This document shows, one piece after another, positions 52,278-61,691 of a stretch of 64,000 bases of DNA. How positions within the stretch are numbered: position 1 is the stretch's first letter; the number at the start of each line of letters is the position of its first letter. Source of the stretch: VAZQ01 sp963771845. Its GTDB lineage: Bacteria > Pseudomonadota > Alphaproteobacteria > Rhizobiales > Xanthobacteraceae. Both the position numbers and the translations under genes were made by a program. The stretch is taken from assembly GCA_963771845.1 (NCBI GenBank), contig CAVYVC010000010.1, positions 62,001-126,000 of the forward strand, in the 5' to 3' direction. The notes beneath the pieces are model-generated. The model was not told where the DNA came from. It searched no databases and worked only from the letters and a program-made list of their open reading frames with translations.

Positions 52278-54221
52278 ATGGTTGCGCTTACCTTTCCCGA
52301 CGGCGCACGCCGGGAATATCCCAGCGCCATCACCGGTAGCGAGATTGCCAAGTCAATCTCGCCCTCGCTTGCCAGGCGCACGGTCGCCATGGCGCTCGAC
52401 GGTGAGCTCGCCGATCTCGCCGACCCGATCGAGCGCGATGCAAAGATCGAATTTCTCACCCGCGATGATCCGCGTGCGCTCGCGCTCATCCGTCATGATG
52501 CCGCGCATGTGCTGGCGGAAGCCGTGCAGACGCTCTGGCCCGGCACCCAGGTTACCATCGGCCCGGTGATCGAGAACGGTTTCTACTACGATTTCTTCCG
52601 CAACCAGCCGTTCACGCCCGATGATTTTCCCGCCATCGAAAGCAAGATGCGCGAGATCATCGCGCGCGACAAACCGTTCACCAAGGAGGTTTGGTCGCGC
52701 GCGGAGGCCAAGCGCGTCTTTCGCGACAAGGGCGAGCTGTTCAAGGTCGAGCTGATCGATGCCATTGCGCAAGACCAGGAGATCAAGATCTACAAGCAAG
52801 GCGAGTGGTTCGATCTCTGCCGCGGCCCGCACATGACCTCGACCGGCAAGGTCGGCAACGCCTTCAAGCTGATGAAAGTCGCCGGCGCCTATTGGCGCGG
52901 TGATTCCAATCGCGAGATGCTCTCTCGCATCTACGGCACCGCCTTCGCCAAGCCCGAGCAGCTCGCGGCTTATCTCAAGCAGATCGAGGAGGCGGAGAAG
53001 CGTGACCACCGCCGGCTGGGCCGGGAAATGGATCTCTTCCATTTTCAGGAGGAAGCGCCGGGCTCGGTCTTCTGGCACCCGAAAGGCTGGACACTCTTTC
53101 AGATCCTCGAAGGCTATATCCGCCGCCGGCAGGCAGCGGCGGGCTATGTGGAAGTGAACTCGCCCCAGCTCATGGATTCCTCCCTCTGGGTCGCCTCCGG
53201 TCACATGGAGAAATATCGCGACCTGATGTTCCTCACCGAGCCGCGCGACGACGACGATCGGATCTATACCATCAAGCCGATGAACTGCCCGGGTCACGTT
53301 CAAATCTTCAAGAACGGGCTCAAGTCCTATCGCGACCTGCCGCTCAAGCTTGCCGAATTCGGCAAGGTGCATCGCTTCGAGCCTTCCGGCGCGCTGCACG
53401 GGCTCATGCGGGTGCGCGCGTTTACCCAGGACGACGCGCACGTCTTCATCACCGAGGGCCAGATCGCCGAGGAAAGTCTCAAGATCAACGATCTCATTTT
53501 GTCGATCTATGAGGACTTCGGCTTCTCCGACGTCACCATCAAATTTTCCGACCGGCCGGCGCAGCGCATCGGCGACGACGCGGTATGGGACAAAGCCGAG
53601 GCCGCCCTGATGGCGGCGCTCAAGGCATCCGGACGGCCCTACACGCTCAACCAGGGCGAGGGCGCGTTCTATGGCCCGAAGCTCGAATATGTGCTGCGCG
53701 ACGCCATCGGCCGTGACTGGCAATGCGGCACCGTGCAGGTCGATCTCAACCTGCCCGGACGGCTCGGCGCGTTCTACATCGACGAGCACTCGAACAAGGT
53801 CACGCCGGTGATGCTGCACCGCGCCATGTTCGGTTCGCTCGAGCGCTTCACGGGCATTTTGATTGAGCACTATGCCGGCCACCTGCCGCTGTGGCTCTCG
53901 CCGCTGCAGGCCGTCATTGCCACCATCACGGACGAGGCGGACGATTACGCGCGTGTCGTGGCGGCCGCCGCTGCACGCAAAGGCTTGCGGGTCGAGGAAG
54001 ATCTGCGCAACGAGACGATCAATTACAAGGTGCGCGAGCATTCGCTCGCGAAGGTTCCGGCGCTGCTCGTCGTTGGCCGCAAGGAGGCGGCCGACGCCAC
54101 CGTGTCAATCCGCCGCCTTGGCAAGGAAGGCCAGAGCGTGCTCCCCCTCGCCGCCGCACTCGACGCGCTTGCCGCCGAAGCCGTTGCGCCTGACGTGCGG
54201 CAAGCAAAGAAAGCAGCGTGA
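52278..54221 (+). CDS. thrS: Threonyl-tRNA synthetase
   Basis: This class II synthetase charges tRNA-Thr. The 647-aa protein has an N-terminal TGS domain (1-62), the editing domain with HDAAHVLAEAVQTLWPG and the distal metal motif WFDLCRGPHM, motif 2 region IKPMNCPGHVQIFKNGLKSYRDLP (Cys zinc ligand), motif 3 (VTPVMLHRAMFGSLERFTGI) and the C-terminal anticodon-binding domain ending in an Ala-rich tail. The ATG is preceded by AGGAGACGAGC. Confidence 0.97.
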   Translation: MVALTFPDGARREYPSAITGSEIAKSISPSLARRTVAMALDGELADLADPIERDAKIEFLTRDDPRALALIRHDAAHVLAEAVQTLWPGTQVTIGPVIENGFYYDFFRNQPFTPDDFPAIESKMREIIARDKPFTKEVWSRAEAKRVFRDKGELFKVELIDAIAQDQEIKIYKQGEWFDLCRGPHMTSTGKVGNAFKLMKVAGAYWRGDSNREMLSRIYGTAFAKPEQLAAYLKQIEEAEKRDHRRLGREMDLFHFQEEAPGSVFWHPKGWTLFQILEGYIRRRQAAAGYVEVNSPQLMDSSLWVASGHMEKYRDLMFLTEPRDDDDRIYTIKPMNCPGHVQIFKNGLKSYRDLPLKLAEFGKVHRFEPSGALHGLMRVRAFTQDDAHVFITEGQIAEESLKINDLILSIYEDFGFSDVTIKFSDRPAQRIGDDAVWDKAEAALMAALKASGRPYTLNQGEGAFYGPKLEYVLRDAIGRDWQCGTVQVDLNLPGRLGAFYIDEHSNKVTPVMLHRAMFGSLERFTGILIEHYAGHLPLWLSPLQAVIATITDEADDYARVVAAAAARKGLRVEEDLRNETINYKVREHSLAKVPALLVVGRKEAADATVSIRRLGKEGQSVLPLAAALDALAAEAVAPDVRQAKKAA

Positions 54222-54310
54222 GAAGGAACGGCGCGAGTGTGAGGCACGGATTTCATCAAACCCGAGGCCGTGAAGCGCCACTACGCAGGGGCCTTTCAGG
54301 GCAGGGATTA

Positions 54311-55325
54311 TCAGCGCGCGACCACCTCGACTTCGCCGTCGACCCCATTGACCACGCGAAATGCGCCTTCGTAGGTTCTGTTGTCGTTGCGCGCGATCGC
54401 GCGATACTCGCCTTCCGCCAGGATGACGCGCGGAAAGGCACCGATCGATTCCTTGATCACGTCGCCGCCCGGCGTGAGCACCGACCATTGGGTATTCGCG
54501 CGCGCTTCCCCGCCGCGCTCATTCACGAGCTTGAGCGTGATGATCGCGGCGCGGTGGTTGATGGTGGTGTCGGTGAGCTTGCCGGCCTGGACGCGAATAT
54601 CGGAGCGAACCGTGGAGTTTGCATCCCCATAATTCGACACGATGTGATAGGTGCCTTCGGGCACGAGCAAGATATCGCCGGTCATGACCGAGGTCGCCAT
54701 CGCGCGCTTGTCGCCCGGCTCGAACTGGCTGCCCTGGTAGAGCTCGAACGAAATCTGTCCGTGCGGGATGCGGGCATCCCCTACCCTGCCCTCGATGCGC
54801 AACCCGCCGGCCGCAATCTCAAACACTTCTTTCACGCTCTCGGCGCGCACCTGGACGGCTTTGGTGGCGCTCGCAAGCCCGAATGCAACGCTGACCACGT
54901 AAGAGCCCGGCGCAAGCGAGAATGTGGGCGCCGGCGCCTTCTCCTCTTTGACGAGCTTGGGGGCGCCGTTCTGCTCAATGCGATAGACGCGCCAGTGCAA
55001 TCCACCGTTGATGAGCGGCAAGATCCTTGCCGAAGCGGGCGCTGAGCGCGAGCGTGCCCTGTCCCGCTGGAGCGGCTGGCGCCGCATGGGCGGGACCGGG
55101 AGCCGGCGGAAGGGAATGCAGCATCGGCCCCTTCGGAGCGGCTGACTGTGCCGGAGGAGAAAGGTTCGGTACCGGACCGGACGGGACCGAGGGTACGTCA
55201 GCCGGCGGCCGCAACATGGGTGTGGCATCGAAGAGCTGCGCAGACGCCTGTTGCGGCAGTCCCCCGAGCGCAAGCCCAATGACCAACACCGCAACGGCCC
55301 AAGCGCGTTTGCCCGTCCGGCTCAT
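54311..55325 (-). pseudogene. Exported protein of unknown function, frameshifted near 55025
   Basis: From ATG 55325 the first frame gives a signal peptide (VAVLVIGLALGGLPQQASA), a Pro/Ala-rich linker, and LALSARFGKDL. The sense then continues in another frame from PLINGGLHWRVYR. That part holds about 235 residues of beta-rich repeats (APTFSLAPGSYVVSVAFGLA, ILLVPEGTYHIVSNYGD, VILAEGEYRAIARNDNRTYEG) and ends VNGVDGEVEVVAR. Each repeat looks like a carboxypeptidase-regulatory or prealbumin-like small beta domain. One surplus base around 55025 explains the break. I do not recognise a named family; it is probably periplasmic. Confidence 0.65.
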
Positions 55326-55448
55326 GCTGGCTCCCCCGAACCCACGGCGCAGTGTTGGGCCGAAATCGCGGCAAATTCAAGCCGCTGGCCGGCGTTTGTC
55401 ACCCCCCTCCCCGTGTGCTAGCGCAAACATCAAGCCCGGAAAGCTGCA

Positions 55449-56021
55449 ATGCCTGACGCCGTTGAACTCCTCCAGACCCGCCGTTCCATCAAGCCGGTCG
55501 AGCTCGTTGGCCCGTCGCCCTCGGCAGCGGAGATCGACACATTGCTGACCATCGCCTCGCGCGTGCCGGACCACGGCAAGCTCGTGCCCTGGCGCTTCAT
55601 CGTGTTCGAAGGTGAAGCAAGGCTCGCCGCGGGTGACGCCATCGTTGCGGCGTTTCGGGCAAAATATCCGCAAGCCACCGGCGAGCAGGCCGCGGCCGAG
55701 CGCCAGCGCCTTGCGCGCGCGCCACTTGTGATCGCCGTCGTGAGCCGGGCCGCGCCGCATGTGAAAATTCCGGAATGGGAGCAGGTGCTCTCGGCGGGCG
55801 CTGCGGCCATGAATCTCGTGCTCGCCGCGCACGCCCTCGGCTTTGGCGCAAACTGGATGACCGAGTGGTACGCTTATGATCGCGCCGCGCTTGACGCGCT
55901 CGGCCTTGCTCCCAACGAGCGCATCGCGGCCTTTGTCCATATCGGACGGCCGACCGGGCCGCCTGCTGATCGGCCGCGCCCGCCGCTAAGCGAAATCGCG
56001 ACCCGCTTCGCGGCGAAATGA
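55449..56021 (+). CDS. Nitroreductase family protein
   Basis: The 190-aa FMN-dependent oxidoreductase has the family's TRRSIKPVEL at the start (FMN phosphate-binding Arg/Ser), ASRVPDHGKLVPWRFIVFEG, AGAAAMNLVLAAHALGFGANW and the C-terminal ERIAAFVHIGRPTGPPADRPR. It resembles the small YdjA-type nitroreductases. It is followed 24 bp later by a flavin-binding reductase-like gene, so the two are probably co-transcribed. The substrate is unknown. Confidence 0.88.
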   Translation: MPDAVELLQTRRSIKPVELVGPSPSAAEIDTLLTIASRVPDHGKLVPWRFIVFEGEARLAAGDAIVAAFRAKYPQATGEQAAAERQRLARAPLVIAVVSRAAPHVKIPEWEQVLSAGAAAMNLVLAAHALGFGANWMTEWYAYDRAALDALGLAPNERIAAFVHIGRPTGPPADRPRPPLSEIATRFAAK

Positions 56022-56045
56022 ATTCGAGAACGGCAGGATTGCGCA

Positions 56046-56675
56046 ATGTTTTATGAACCGGCCAAGAACAATCACGGGCTGCCGCGCGATCCGTTCAAAG
56101 CCATTGTCGCTCCACGCCCGATCGGCTGGATCACCTCCATGAGCGCGAGGGGAGAGATCAACCTCGCGCCATACTCGTTCTTCAACGGGGTCTCGGACCA
56201 TCCGCCGATCGTCTTGTTCTCGAGCGAGGGTCCGAAGGATTCGCTGATCTTCGTCGAGGAGACGCGAGAATTCGTCTGCAGTCTCGCGACTTTCAATCTG
56301 CGCAAGGAGATGGTGGAAACGTCCAGAGAGTTTCCCCGCGGCGTCAACGAGATGATCGAGGCAGGGCTTGAGCCTGCGCCATCGCGGCTGGTGCGCCCGC
56401 CGCGTGTTGCGCAATCGCCCTGCGCGCTCGAATGCCGCCTGCTTGAGATCATCCCGCTCAAGGACCTGGAAGGCAGGCCGGTTGCCCGCACCGTCGTCTT
56501 CGGTCAGGTCGTGGGCATTCACATCGATGATCGTTTCATCAAAAACGGTCGGCTCGACACGGCTGCGATGCAGCCGATCGCGCGTTGCGGTTATGCCGAC
56601 TACGCCGTCGTCGATAAGGTGTTTGCGATGGCCTTTCCAAAGCCCGTCGTTGCAGCGCACGACGCCGCGCAATAA
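56046..56675 (+). CDS. Flavin reductase-like (FMN-binding split barrel) protein
   Basis: The 209-aa protein matches the flavin reductase-like domain family. It has FKAIVAPRPIGWITSMSARGEINLAPYSFFNGVSDHPP (only its typical PRPIGWI and NLAPYSFFNGVS parts are diagnostic) and later FVCSLATFNLRKEMVETS, a characteristic block. It could supply reduced flavin to monooxygenases or act on its own substrate. It is probably an operon with the upstream nitroreductase; a patatin fragment follows immediately. Confidence 0.85.
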   Translation: MFYEPAKNNHGLPRDPFKAIVAPRPIGWITSMSARGEINLAPYSFFNGVSDHPPIVLFSSEGPKDSLIFVEETREFVCSLATFNLRKEMVETSREFPRGVNEMIEAGLEPAPSRLVRPPRVAQSPCALECRLLEIIPLKDLEGRPVARTVVFGQVVGIHIDDRFIKNGRLDTAAMQPIARCGYADYAVVDKVFAMAFPKPVVAAHDAAQ

Positions 56676-56682
56676 TAACGTG

Positions 56683-56910
56683 ATGCAGGATCGCATTACG
56701 CGCGCGCGGTTGGCCGGCGATCCCGCCGATATCATGATCAGCCCGCGTCTTGGGCCTATCGGTATGTTCGACTTTCATCGCGTCGGGGACGCGATAAAGC
56801 TCGGCGCGGAAGCAGCGCAACGCGCGCTGCCGAACATCGAGGAAGTGATCGAGGCGCTGGGCTTAAGCCGCGGTGGCCGATTGGCCGCGCGCCAAGGCCC
56901 CAGCCGTTAG
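56683..56910 (+). pseudogene. C-terminal remnant of a patatin-like phospholipase
   Basis: Seventy-five residues (MQDRITRARLAGDPADIMIS, then PRLGPIGMFDFHRVGDAIKLG) match the end of RssA/YlbK-type patatin proteins, where this segment follows the catalytic Asp loop. The N-terminal nucleophile domain (GxSxG) is missing. The segment starts 8 bp after the flavin reductase-like stop, so a deletion joined the two. It overlaps the convergent CBS gene by 4 bp. It is not expected to be active. Confidence 0.65.
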
Positions 56911-57338
56911 GCCGTCTGAATGTAATCGCGCAGCGCTGCGAACTCTTGCTCCATCTCCCACAGGCGATGCTTGACGACGTCACCGATGGAAATAATTCCA
57001 ACCAGCTGGTCCTGCTCGACCACAGGCACGTGACGAAACTTGCCTGACGTCATCTGCTCCATGATCATGCCCACCGTATCCGCCTGGGTGCAGGTCGCGA
57101 CCTTGCGTGTCATCACTTGAGAAAGTGGTTTGGTGAGCACGTCGGCGCCCTGTTCGGCGAGCGCACGCACAATGTCGCGCTCGGAGAGGATTCCAATCAC
57201 CCGGTGGTCGGGCCCCAGGACGAGCAGGGCGCCGATCCTGTGTTGCGCCAATGTGCTAACGGCGGCGGCAAGGGTCGCTGTCGGCTCGATTGAAACGACG
57301 CCGGTGCCCTTGGCAGAAAGAATGGTCTTGACGTTCAT
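56907..57338 (-). CDS. CBS domain protein
   Basis: The 143-aa protein has two tandem CBS domains: ATLAAAVSTLAQHRIGALLVLGP ... GILSERDIVRALAEQGADVL, then TVGMIMEQMTSGKFRHVPVV ... GIISIGDVVKHRL. This Bateman module binds adenosine nucleotides or similar ligands and senses energy or redox state; the partner is unknown. Stand-alone proteins of this kind are common in Rhizobiales. It is monocistronic. Confidence 0.9.
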   Translation of the reverse strand: MNVKTILSAKGTGVVSIEPTATLAAAVSTLAQHRIGALLVLGPDHRVIGILSERDIVRALAEQGADVLTKPLSQVMTRKVATCTQADTVGMIMEQMTSGKFRHVPVVEQDQLVGIISIGDVVKHRLWEMEQEFAALRDYIQTA

Positions 57339-57523
57339 GGGTCGCCTCCCTTGACCGGCGCCCGTACGACCGCGCGCAGTGCCGGTCGGTCATTTAACCA
57401 ACAAACCAGTACGGAGTTCCTGCGCCTGGCCAGGAGCCAGGCACAGGCCTTTAGCGGGTCAAGCCATCAGGGCGGCTCCGCACCCCCGTAACATAGCATA
57501 AACCGCTGGGGTCGGAATGGCGG

Positions 57524-58276
57524 CTATTGCAGGTCTGGGGCTCTCGCATCCTGCAGCCTTGGGACCGGATCAAAGGCTCCAAACAAGAGAAGACCGGCCA
57601 GAAACCCTCCGATATGCGCCTCCCAGGCAACGGCCTGGTCGAACCCGGGCACGGCGCTCGACCAGAGTCCAAACAGGAGATTGGAGCCGAACCATGCGAG
57701 CAGAAACACCATCACGCGCGAGTCGCGCAGACTTGCTAACAGCGGCGCCGCCGGCACCTGGCTCGCCTCTTGCGGATTGCGCCATGGAGCGAGCGGCCCG
57801 CCATGCTGGAAGGCAAAGCGCGCCGCCGCGGCCATTGCGCCCGAAATCGCGGCCGAGGCGCCGATCACCGGCAGCAACTGCCCGAAATGCGTGATGAGGT
57901 GAGCCGCCGCTCCCGCCGCCGCCGTCACCGCCATGAAGGCGAGAAACCGCGTCGCTCCAAATCGCCACGCGACGGGCGAGCCGAAAGCCAATAACCATAC
58001 TGCGTTGAAGAAAAGATGCGTGAGGTTGGCGTGGATCATCGCATAAGTCACGAATGTCCACACATCCGCAGCCCAGCCTCCTGGCCATACGATATCGCTC
58101 GTGACGCTCGGGTCATAACGGGCGGGAATAAAAGCAAACAGCAGAAGAAAATCCGTCGTCTGCTCCGGCGTTAGCGCAAGGTAAAGAAACGCGTGAACGA
58201 GCCCGAGCAGAACAAGAAGCACCAGCACGACAGGGGGGACGTTGAGAATTCGCTGCGAAGACGGCTGGTCGAGCAT
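57524..58276 (-). CDS. Rhomboid family intramembrane serine protease
   Basis: The 250-aa membrane protein has about six to seven hydrophobic segments. Catalytic features are the HxNxxH-type helix THAN-like IHANLTHLFFN (H82, N84, H87), the GASAAISG serine motif (S141), and the His in VAWEAHIGGFLAG (H221) of the last helix, giving the Ser-His dyad. A hydrophilic insertion (about 160-185) between two membrane helices is longer than in GlpG. The substrates are unknown. Confidence 0.9.
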   Translation of the reverse strand: MLDQPSSQRILNVPPVVLVLLVLLGLVHAFLYLALTPEQTTDFLLLFAFIPARYDPSVTSDIVWPGGWAADVWTFVTYAMIHANLTHLFFNAVWLLAFGSPVAWRFGATRFLAFMAVTAAAGAAAHLITHFGQLLPVIGASAAISGAMAAAARFAFQHGGPLAPWRNPQEASQVPAAPLLASLRDSRVMVFLLAWFGSNLLFGLWSSAVPGFDQAVAWEAHIGGFLAGLLLFGAFDPVPRLQDARAPDLQ

Positions 58277-58529
58277 GGGGCCTCAAGCGTCTGAGATCTG
58301 CACGCGCAAACCCATGCAGTGCGCCTGGATGACACGATCGAACCTGCAAGTAGCGGCGCAACCACGTCATTAACACTAACAACTGGTTCGGCAAAGCCGC
58401 GGGCAACAAGCCCATGCGGCGGCATGCGCCCTGCTGTGTGCAGCGTGACATGTTCAAAGCCGCGCAGCGCCGTCCCGAATTGGGGCAACACCACAATGAC
58501 GTCGCATGCGCGCCTCGCAGAGGCTTTCC

Positions 58530-59093
58530 ATGAAGCATGCGTCCATTCGAGAACTGTTCGCGTATTGGCATCATCTGCGGGGCAGCCGCCCCGCGCCGGA
58601 GCGCGGCGACATCGAGCCCGTGGCCATCCGCAACCTGCTGGCCGATGTTTTCATTCTGTCGCTCGAGCCGCATGCGGGCCATCCATTCCGTGTTGCCGGC
58701 ACCCGGGTATGCGCGCTGTTCGGTCGAGAGATCAAAGGCGAGTCATTTCTGGCGCTGTTCTCTCCGGATGCACGCAGTGCCATGCGCAAACTGATTGGCG
58801 TCATTACGCGCGAGTCGATCGGCGTGGTAGCAAGCGTCTGTGAATTCGACGCCGCTCAACCGCCGCTTGAGCTCATCCTGTTGCCGCTCGCTTATGACGG
58901 GCGGACCGATGCGCGGATTTTAGGCGCGCTCGTGCCATGCGAGTTGCCCCACTGGTTGGGAAGGCGTGCCCTTGGCGCGCTCGACCTTGCCACGCATCGG
59001 TATCTTGGGGACGCTCTGCCCTTGCGCCTCGCGGTCGAGGCGGGACGGCTCACACGCCACGGTCTCCTGGTCTATGAGGGCGGACATCGCTGA
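58530..59093 (+). CDS. PAS domain protein (PAS_5 type)
   Basis: The 187-aa protein is essentially one PAS_5-type domain, a class almost restricted to Alphaproteobacteria. It has ELFAYWHHLRGSRPAPERGD, the core ADVFILSLEPHAGHPFRVAG, TRVCALFGREIKGESF, and ELILLPLAYDGRTDARILGAL. No output domain is present, so it probably works as a small sensory or adaptor protein. ATG 58530 is chosen (AGAGG upstream). A PilZ protein gene follows on the same strand, 138 bp away. Confidence 0.85.
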   Translation: MKHASIRELFAYWHHLRGSRPAPERGDIEPVAIRNLLADVFILSLEPHAGHPFRVAGTRVCALFGREIKGESFLALFSPDARSAMRKLIGVITRESIGVVASVCEFDAAQPPLELILLPLAYDGRTDARILGALVPCELPHWLGRRALGALDLATHRYLGDALPLRLAVEAGRLTRHGLLVYEGGHR

Positions 59094-59231
59094 CACAAAT
59101 CGCTCGGTCCGCAATTGCTGTTTGGCCCGCCGTCTGGCCCTTGCAGGCAACTCCTTCAAAGCGCCAATAACGTGCCGTTAACGGCGCCGCCCTAGGTTGT
59201 GAGGCAACCGTATGCCCGGCAGACAAGGACC

Positions 59232-59849
59232 ATGGCGCTGGCCCTGAAAAAACCCGTCGTTCTACCGCTGAGCGAAGAACGGCGGCGCTTCCAGCGGGTG
59301 CCCGTCAATCTGCTCGGCCGCTACATGCTTTCGGACCGGCGCGAATACCCGTGCCAGGTTGTCAACATGTCTCCCGGCGGAATGGCCTTGATCGCACCTG
59401 TCTGTGGCCAGGTTGCGGAACGAGTCATTGCCTATGTCGATCATGTGGGGAGGCTCGAGGGCGTGATTGCGCGTCATATCGAGAACGGCTTTGCAATGAC
59501 CATTGCGGCCACCTCGCGCAAGCGCGACAAGCTCGCAGCCCAGCTCACTTGGCTCGCCAACCGGCACATTCTTGGCCTGCCTGAGGATCGCCGCCACGGC
59601 CGCGTCACCCCGCGCAACCCGGCCGGGCGGCTGATACTTGCAAATGGCATCAATGTCGCTTGCAGGGTGATCGACGTTTCCCAATCCGGCGCCGCGGTCG
59701 CAACCGACCAGCGTCCCGAGATCGGCTCGCCCATCACCATCGGCAAAACATCCGGCCGGGTCGTGCGCCATCTCGAAGACGGCATCGCCATCGAGTTCAC
59801 TCGCCTGCAGCATCCCGATTTTCTCGAAGACGGCGTCACCGGTTTGTAA
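59232..59849 (+). CDS. PilZ domain protein (two tandem PilZ-like domains)
   Basis: The 205-aa protein is likely a c-di-GMP receptor. The first PilZ unit has the RxxxR-type motif in EERRRFQRVPVNLLGRY and the D/NxSxxG motif in QVVNMSPGGMAL. The second unit has HGRVTPRNPAGRL and VIDVSQSGAAVA, with a weaker first motif. ATG 59232 (AAGGACC upstream) is preferred. It lies before a BTLCP cysteine-peptidase gene on the same strand, a suggestive neighbour for c-di-GMP-controlled adhesion. Confidence 0.88.
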   Translation: MALALKKPVVLPLSEERRRFQRVPVNLLGRYMLSDRREYPCQVVNMSPGGMALIAPVCGQVAERVIAYVDHVGRLEGVIARHIENGFAMTIAATSRKRDKLAAQLTWLANRHILGLPEDRRHGRVTPRNPAGRLILANGINVACRVIDVSQSGAAVATDQRPEIGSPITIGKTSGRVVRHLEDGIAIEFTRLQHPDFLEDGVTGL

Positions 59850-60037
59850 ACCGGCCGCCGGGACAGGTTGCTGCACTCGCGCATCCTGTACAAGTTTAAT
59901 CGAATTGCGCTCAAATTATCTCTGCATTTGCTGACGTATTTATTTGCGTTCGCTTCAAAATGCCTCTGCGCCCTTAGCGGGGGCTCAAATCGTTTGTGAG
60001 AAATGTGGCTCCTTAAAACAGGAGGGGGGGCCACGCA

Positions 60038-60667
60038 ATGAAAAGGAGTCGCGCCGAAATCGTGCGCACAGGAATTGCAGCGGCTGCGCTTGCCGCCAGC
60101 TTGGCAATTCCGGCGGCAAAAGCCGCAAGCGAGCATCCTATTTTCATGTCGGTGAGTGGCGGTGTCCGCGCGCCCATTGGCTGGATCGAGTTTTGCTCCG
60201 AATACGCGCCGGAATGCGAGACGAAACCGCTCGAACCGCGCGATGTCGTCCTCACTGCGAAAGCGTCGAAGGAGATGGCGCGCATCAACCGATGGGCTAA
60301 CGACACGATAAAGCCCATCACCGATCTCGAACATTGGGGCGTCGTTGAACGCTGGAATTATCCGGAAGACGGCTACGGCGATTGCGAGGACTATGTCCTG
60401 CTCAAGCGCAGAATGCTTATGCAGGCGGGTTGGCCGCGTCAGGCCTTGCTGGTCACGGTTGTGCGTGACAAGCGCGGTGACGGGCATGCCGTGCTCACCG
60501 TTAAGACCGACCGGGGCGAATACGTTCTCGACAATCAGAACGAGGAAATTCTGCTCTGGACCGAAACCGGCTACCGCTTCGTAAAGCGGCAGTCGCAGCG
60601 CGATCCCAATGTTTGGGTCTCGCTCGGCGATCCCCGTGCGGCGGGCGCTACCGCCGCTTCGCGTTGA
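60038..60667 (+). CDS. Bacterial transglutaminase-like cysteine peptidase (BTLCP, LapG-like)
   Basis: The 209-aa exported protein has a signal peptide (AAAALAASLAIPAAKAAS) and a transglutaminase-like catalytic domain. The triad is C116 in DGYGDCEDYVLLKRRML, H150 in RGDGHAVLTV, and D165 in GEYVLDNQNEEI. LapG of Pseudomonas, a relative, releases biofilm adhesins under c-di-GMP control through LapD. No LapD or adhesin is in this window, so that role is only possible. It has a clear terminator downstream. Confidence 0.9.
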   Translation: MKRSRAEIVRTGIAAAALAASLAIPAAKAASEHPIFMSVSGGVRAPIGWIEFCSEYAPECETKPLEPRDVVLTAKASKEMARINRWANDTIKPITDLEHWGVVERWNYPEDGYGDCEDYVLLKRRMLMQAGWPRQALLVTVVRDKRGDGHAVLTVKTDRGEYVLDNQNEEILLWTETGYRFVKRQSQRDPNVWVSLGDPRAAGATAASR

Positions 60668-60731
60668 TCTTGAGGAGTTGCGCGAGCCCGGTCACGTCCC
60701 CACCCCTCCCCGTCCCCAGACCGGGTTCGCG

Positions 60732-60770
60732 TGCGGCCGGCTTTCCCCCCGAAGCCGGCCGCAACTTTTC
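60732..60770 (+). terminator. Rho-independent terminator after the BTLCP gene
   Basis: The perfect stem GCGGCCGGCTT/AAGCCGGCCGC (60733-60743 and 60752-60762, loop TCCCCCCG) is followed by AACTTTTC. It lies 65 bp after the BTLCP stop. The gap from 60668 to 60973 holds nothing else apart from a second hairpin at 60936. Confidence 0.75.
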
Positions 60771-60931
60771 AGGCGCAAGGACTTTTTTTTGAGAGCGGTC
60801 GCGAAATGCCGCGGGTTGTCGCTTGCAAGCGGGAGGCTGCTTCCCGATCGCCGGTCGAAGCCGAAATCTGCGGCTAATCAATCAAGCTTAAGTGTTTGCA
60901 CGCGCGCCTTCGAGCGTCCGCGGTTCGCGCT

Positions 60932-60956
60932 AAATCGATCAGCCGGCGGCTGATCG
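60932..60956 (-). terminator. Possible terminator after the carbonic-anhydrase-like gene
   Basis: Stem CGATCAGCC/GGCTGATCG (3-nt loop) lies 17 bp beyond the stop at 60974. On the minus strand it is followed by ATTTA. The T-tract is short, so the call is weak. Confidence 0.4.
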
Positions 60957-60973
60957 GCGCGATGCGACAGAAC

Positions 60974-61504
60974 TCATCCGATCCGCTTGAGTTTATCCGC
61001 GTATTCCCGCCAGCGCCGGACATACTCGTCGGCTCCGTCCAAGATCATCGCGGTCGCCTCTGCGTCGACTGTGCGCAGCGCGCGGGCGGGCGAACCCATA
61101 ATCAGCGAATTGTCGGGGAATTCCTTGCCCTCGGTGATCAGCGCCCCGGCCCCGACCAGGCAATTTCGTCCAATCCTGGCACCATTGAGCACGATTGCTC
61201 CCATTCCAATGAGAGTATTTGAGGCGATGGCGCAACCATGCAGAACGACGTTGTGTCCAATGACGCAATTGTCCCCGATCGTGACGGCCAAGCCGGGATC
61301 GGTGTGCAGCGTGCAATTGTCCTGCACCTGAGAGCGCTCGCCCAGCTCGATCCACTCGTTGTCTCCGCGCAGAACTGCGCCGAACCAGATACTGGCATCG
61401 GTCTTAAGACGCACGCGGCCGATGACAATTGCACTCTCCGCGATCCAGTAGCGCCCTTCGCCGGGCAGATCCGGCGTCACGCCGTCAAGTGCAAAAATGG
61501 CCAT
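60974..61504 (-). CDS. Gamma-carbonic-anhydrase-like hexapeptide-repeat protein
   Basis: The 176-aa left-handed beta-helix protein belongs to the gamma-CA/YrdA/PaaY group. The three zinc histidines expected in this family are present: H67 in NCTLHTDPG, and H84 and H89 in VIGHNVVLHGC. Hexapeptide turns follow (NTLIGMGAIVLNGARIGRNC LVGAG). Many members lack measurable carbonic anhydrase activity, so the function is open. ATG 61504 is chosen; an upstream in-frame start would add 16 non-family residues. Confidence 0.88.
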   Translation of the reverse strand: MAIFALDGVTPDLPGEGRYWIAESAIVIGRVRLKTDASIWFGAVLRGDNEWIELGERSQVQDNCTLHTDPGLAVTIGDNCVIGHNVVLHGCAIASNTLIGMGAIVLNGARIGRNCLVGAGALITEGKEFPDNSLIMGSPARALRTVDAEATAMILDGADEYVRRWREYADKLKRIG

Positions 61505-61691
61505 CGTCTCGTGATCCTTGCGGGGCGCGAGATTGCCATGCCGTGCTCTCAATAGACCAGTGGGGAGCTGTGCCGCAGCCCCGCCCCCTCATGCTCAACG
61601 CCCGAGCGATGAGCCCCACCAGGGAGAAAGGTTCCAGTGAACAGCAGCTCGCGCGTGGCATACTCCTTGGTGATTCGCGATTGTCTCTGCA

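Noticed and set aside
52353..54041. 562-codon open frame on the minus strand opposite thrS
   Set aside because: Antisense shadow of a canonical synthetase gene.
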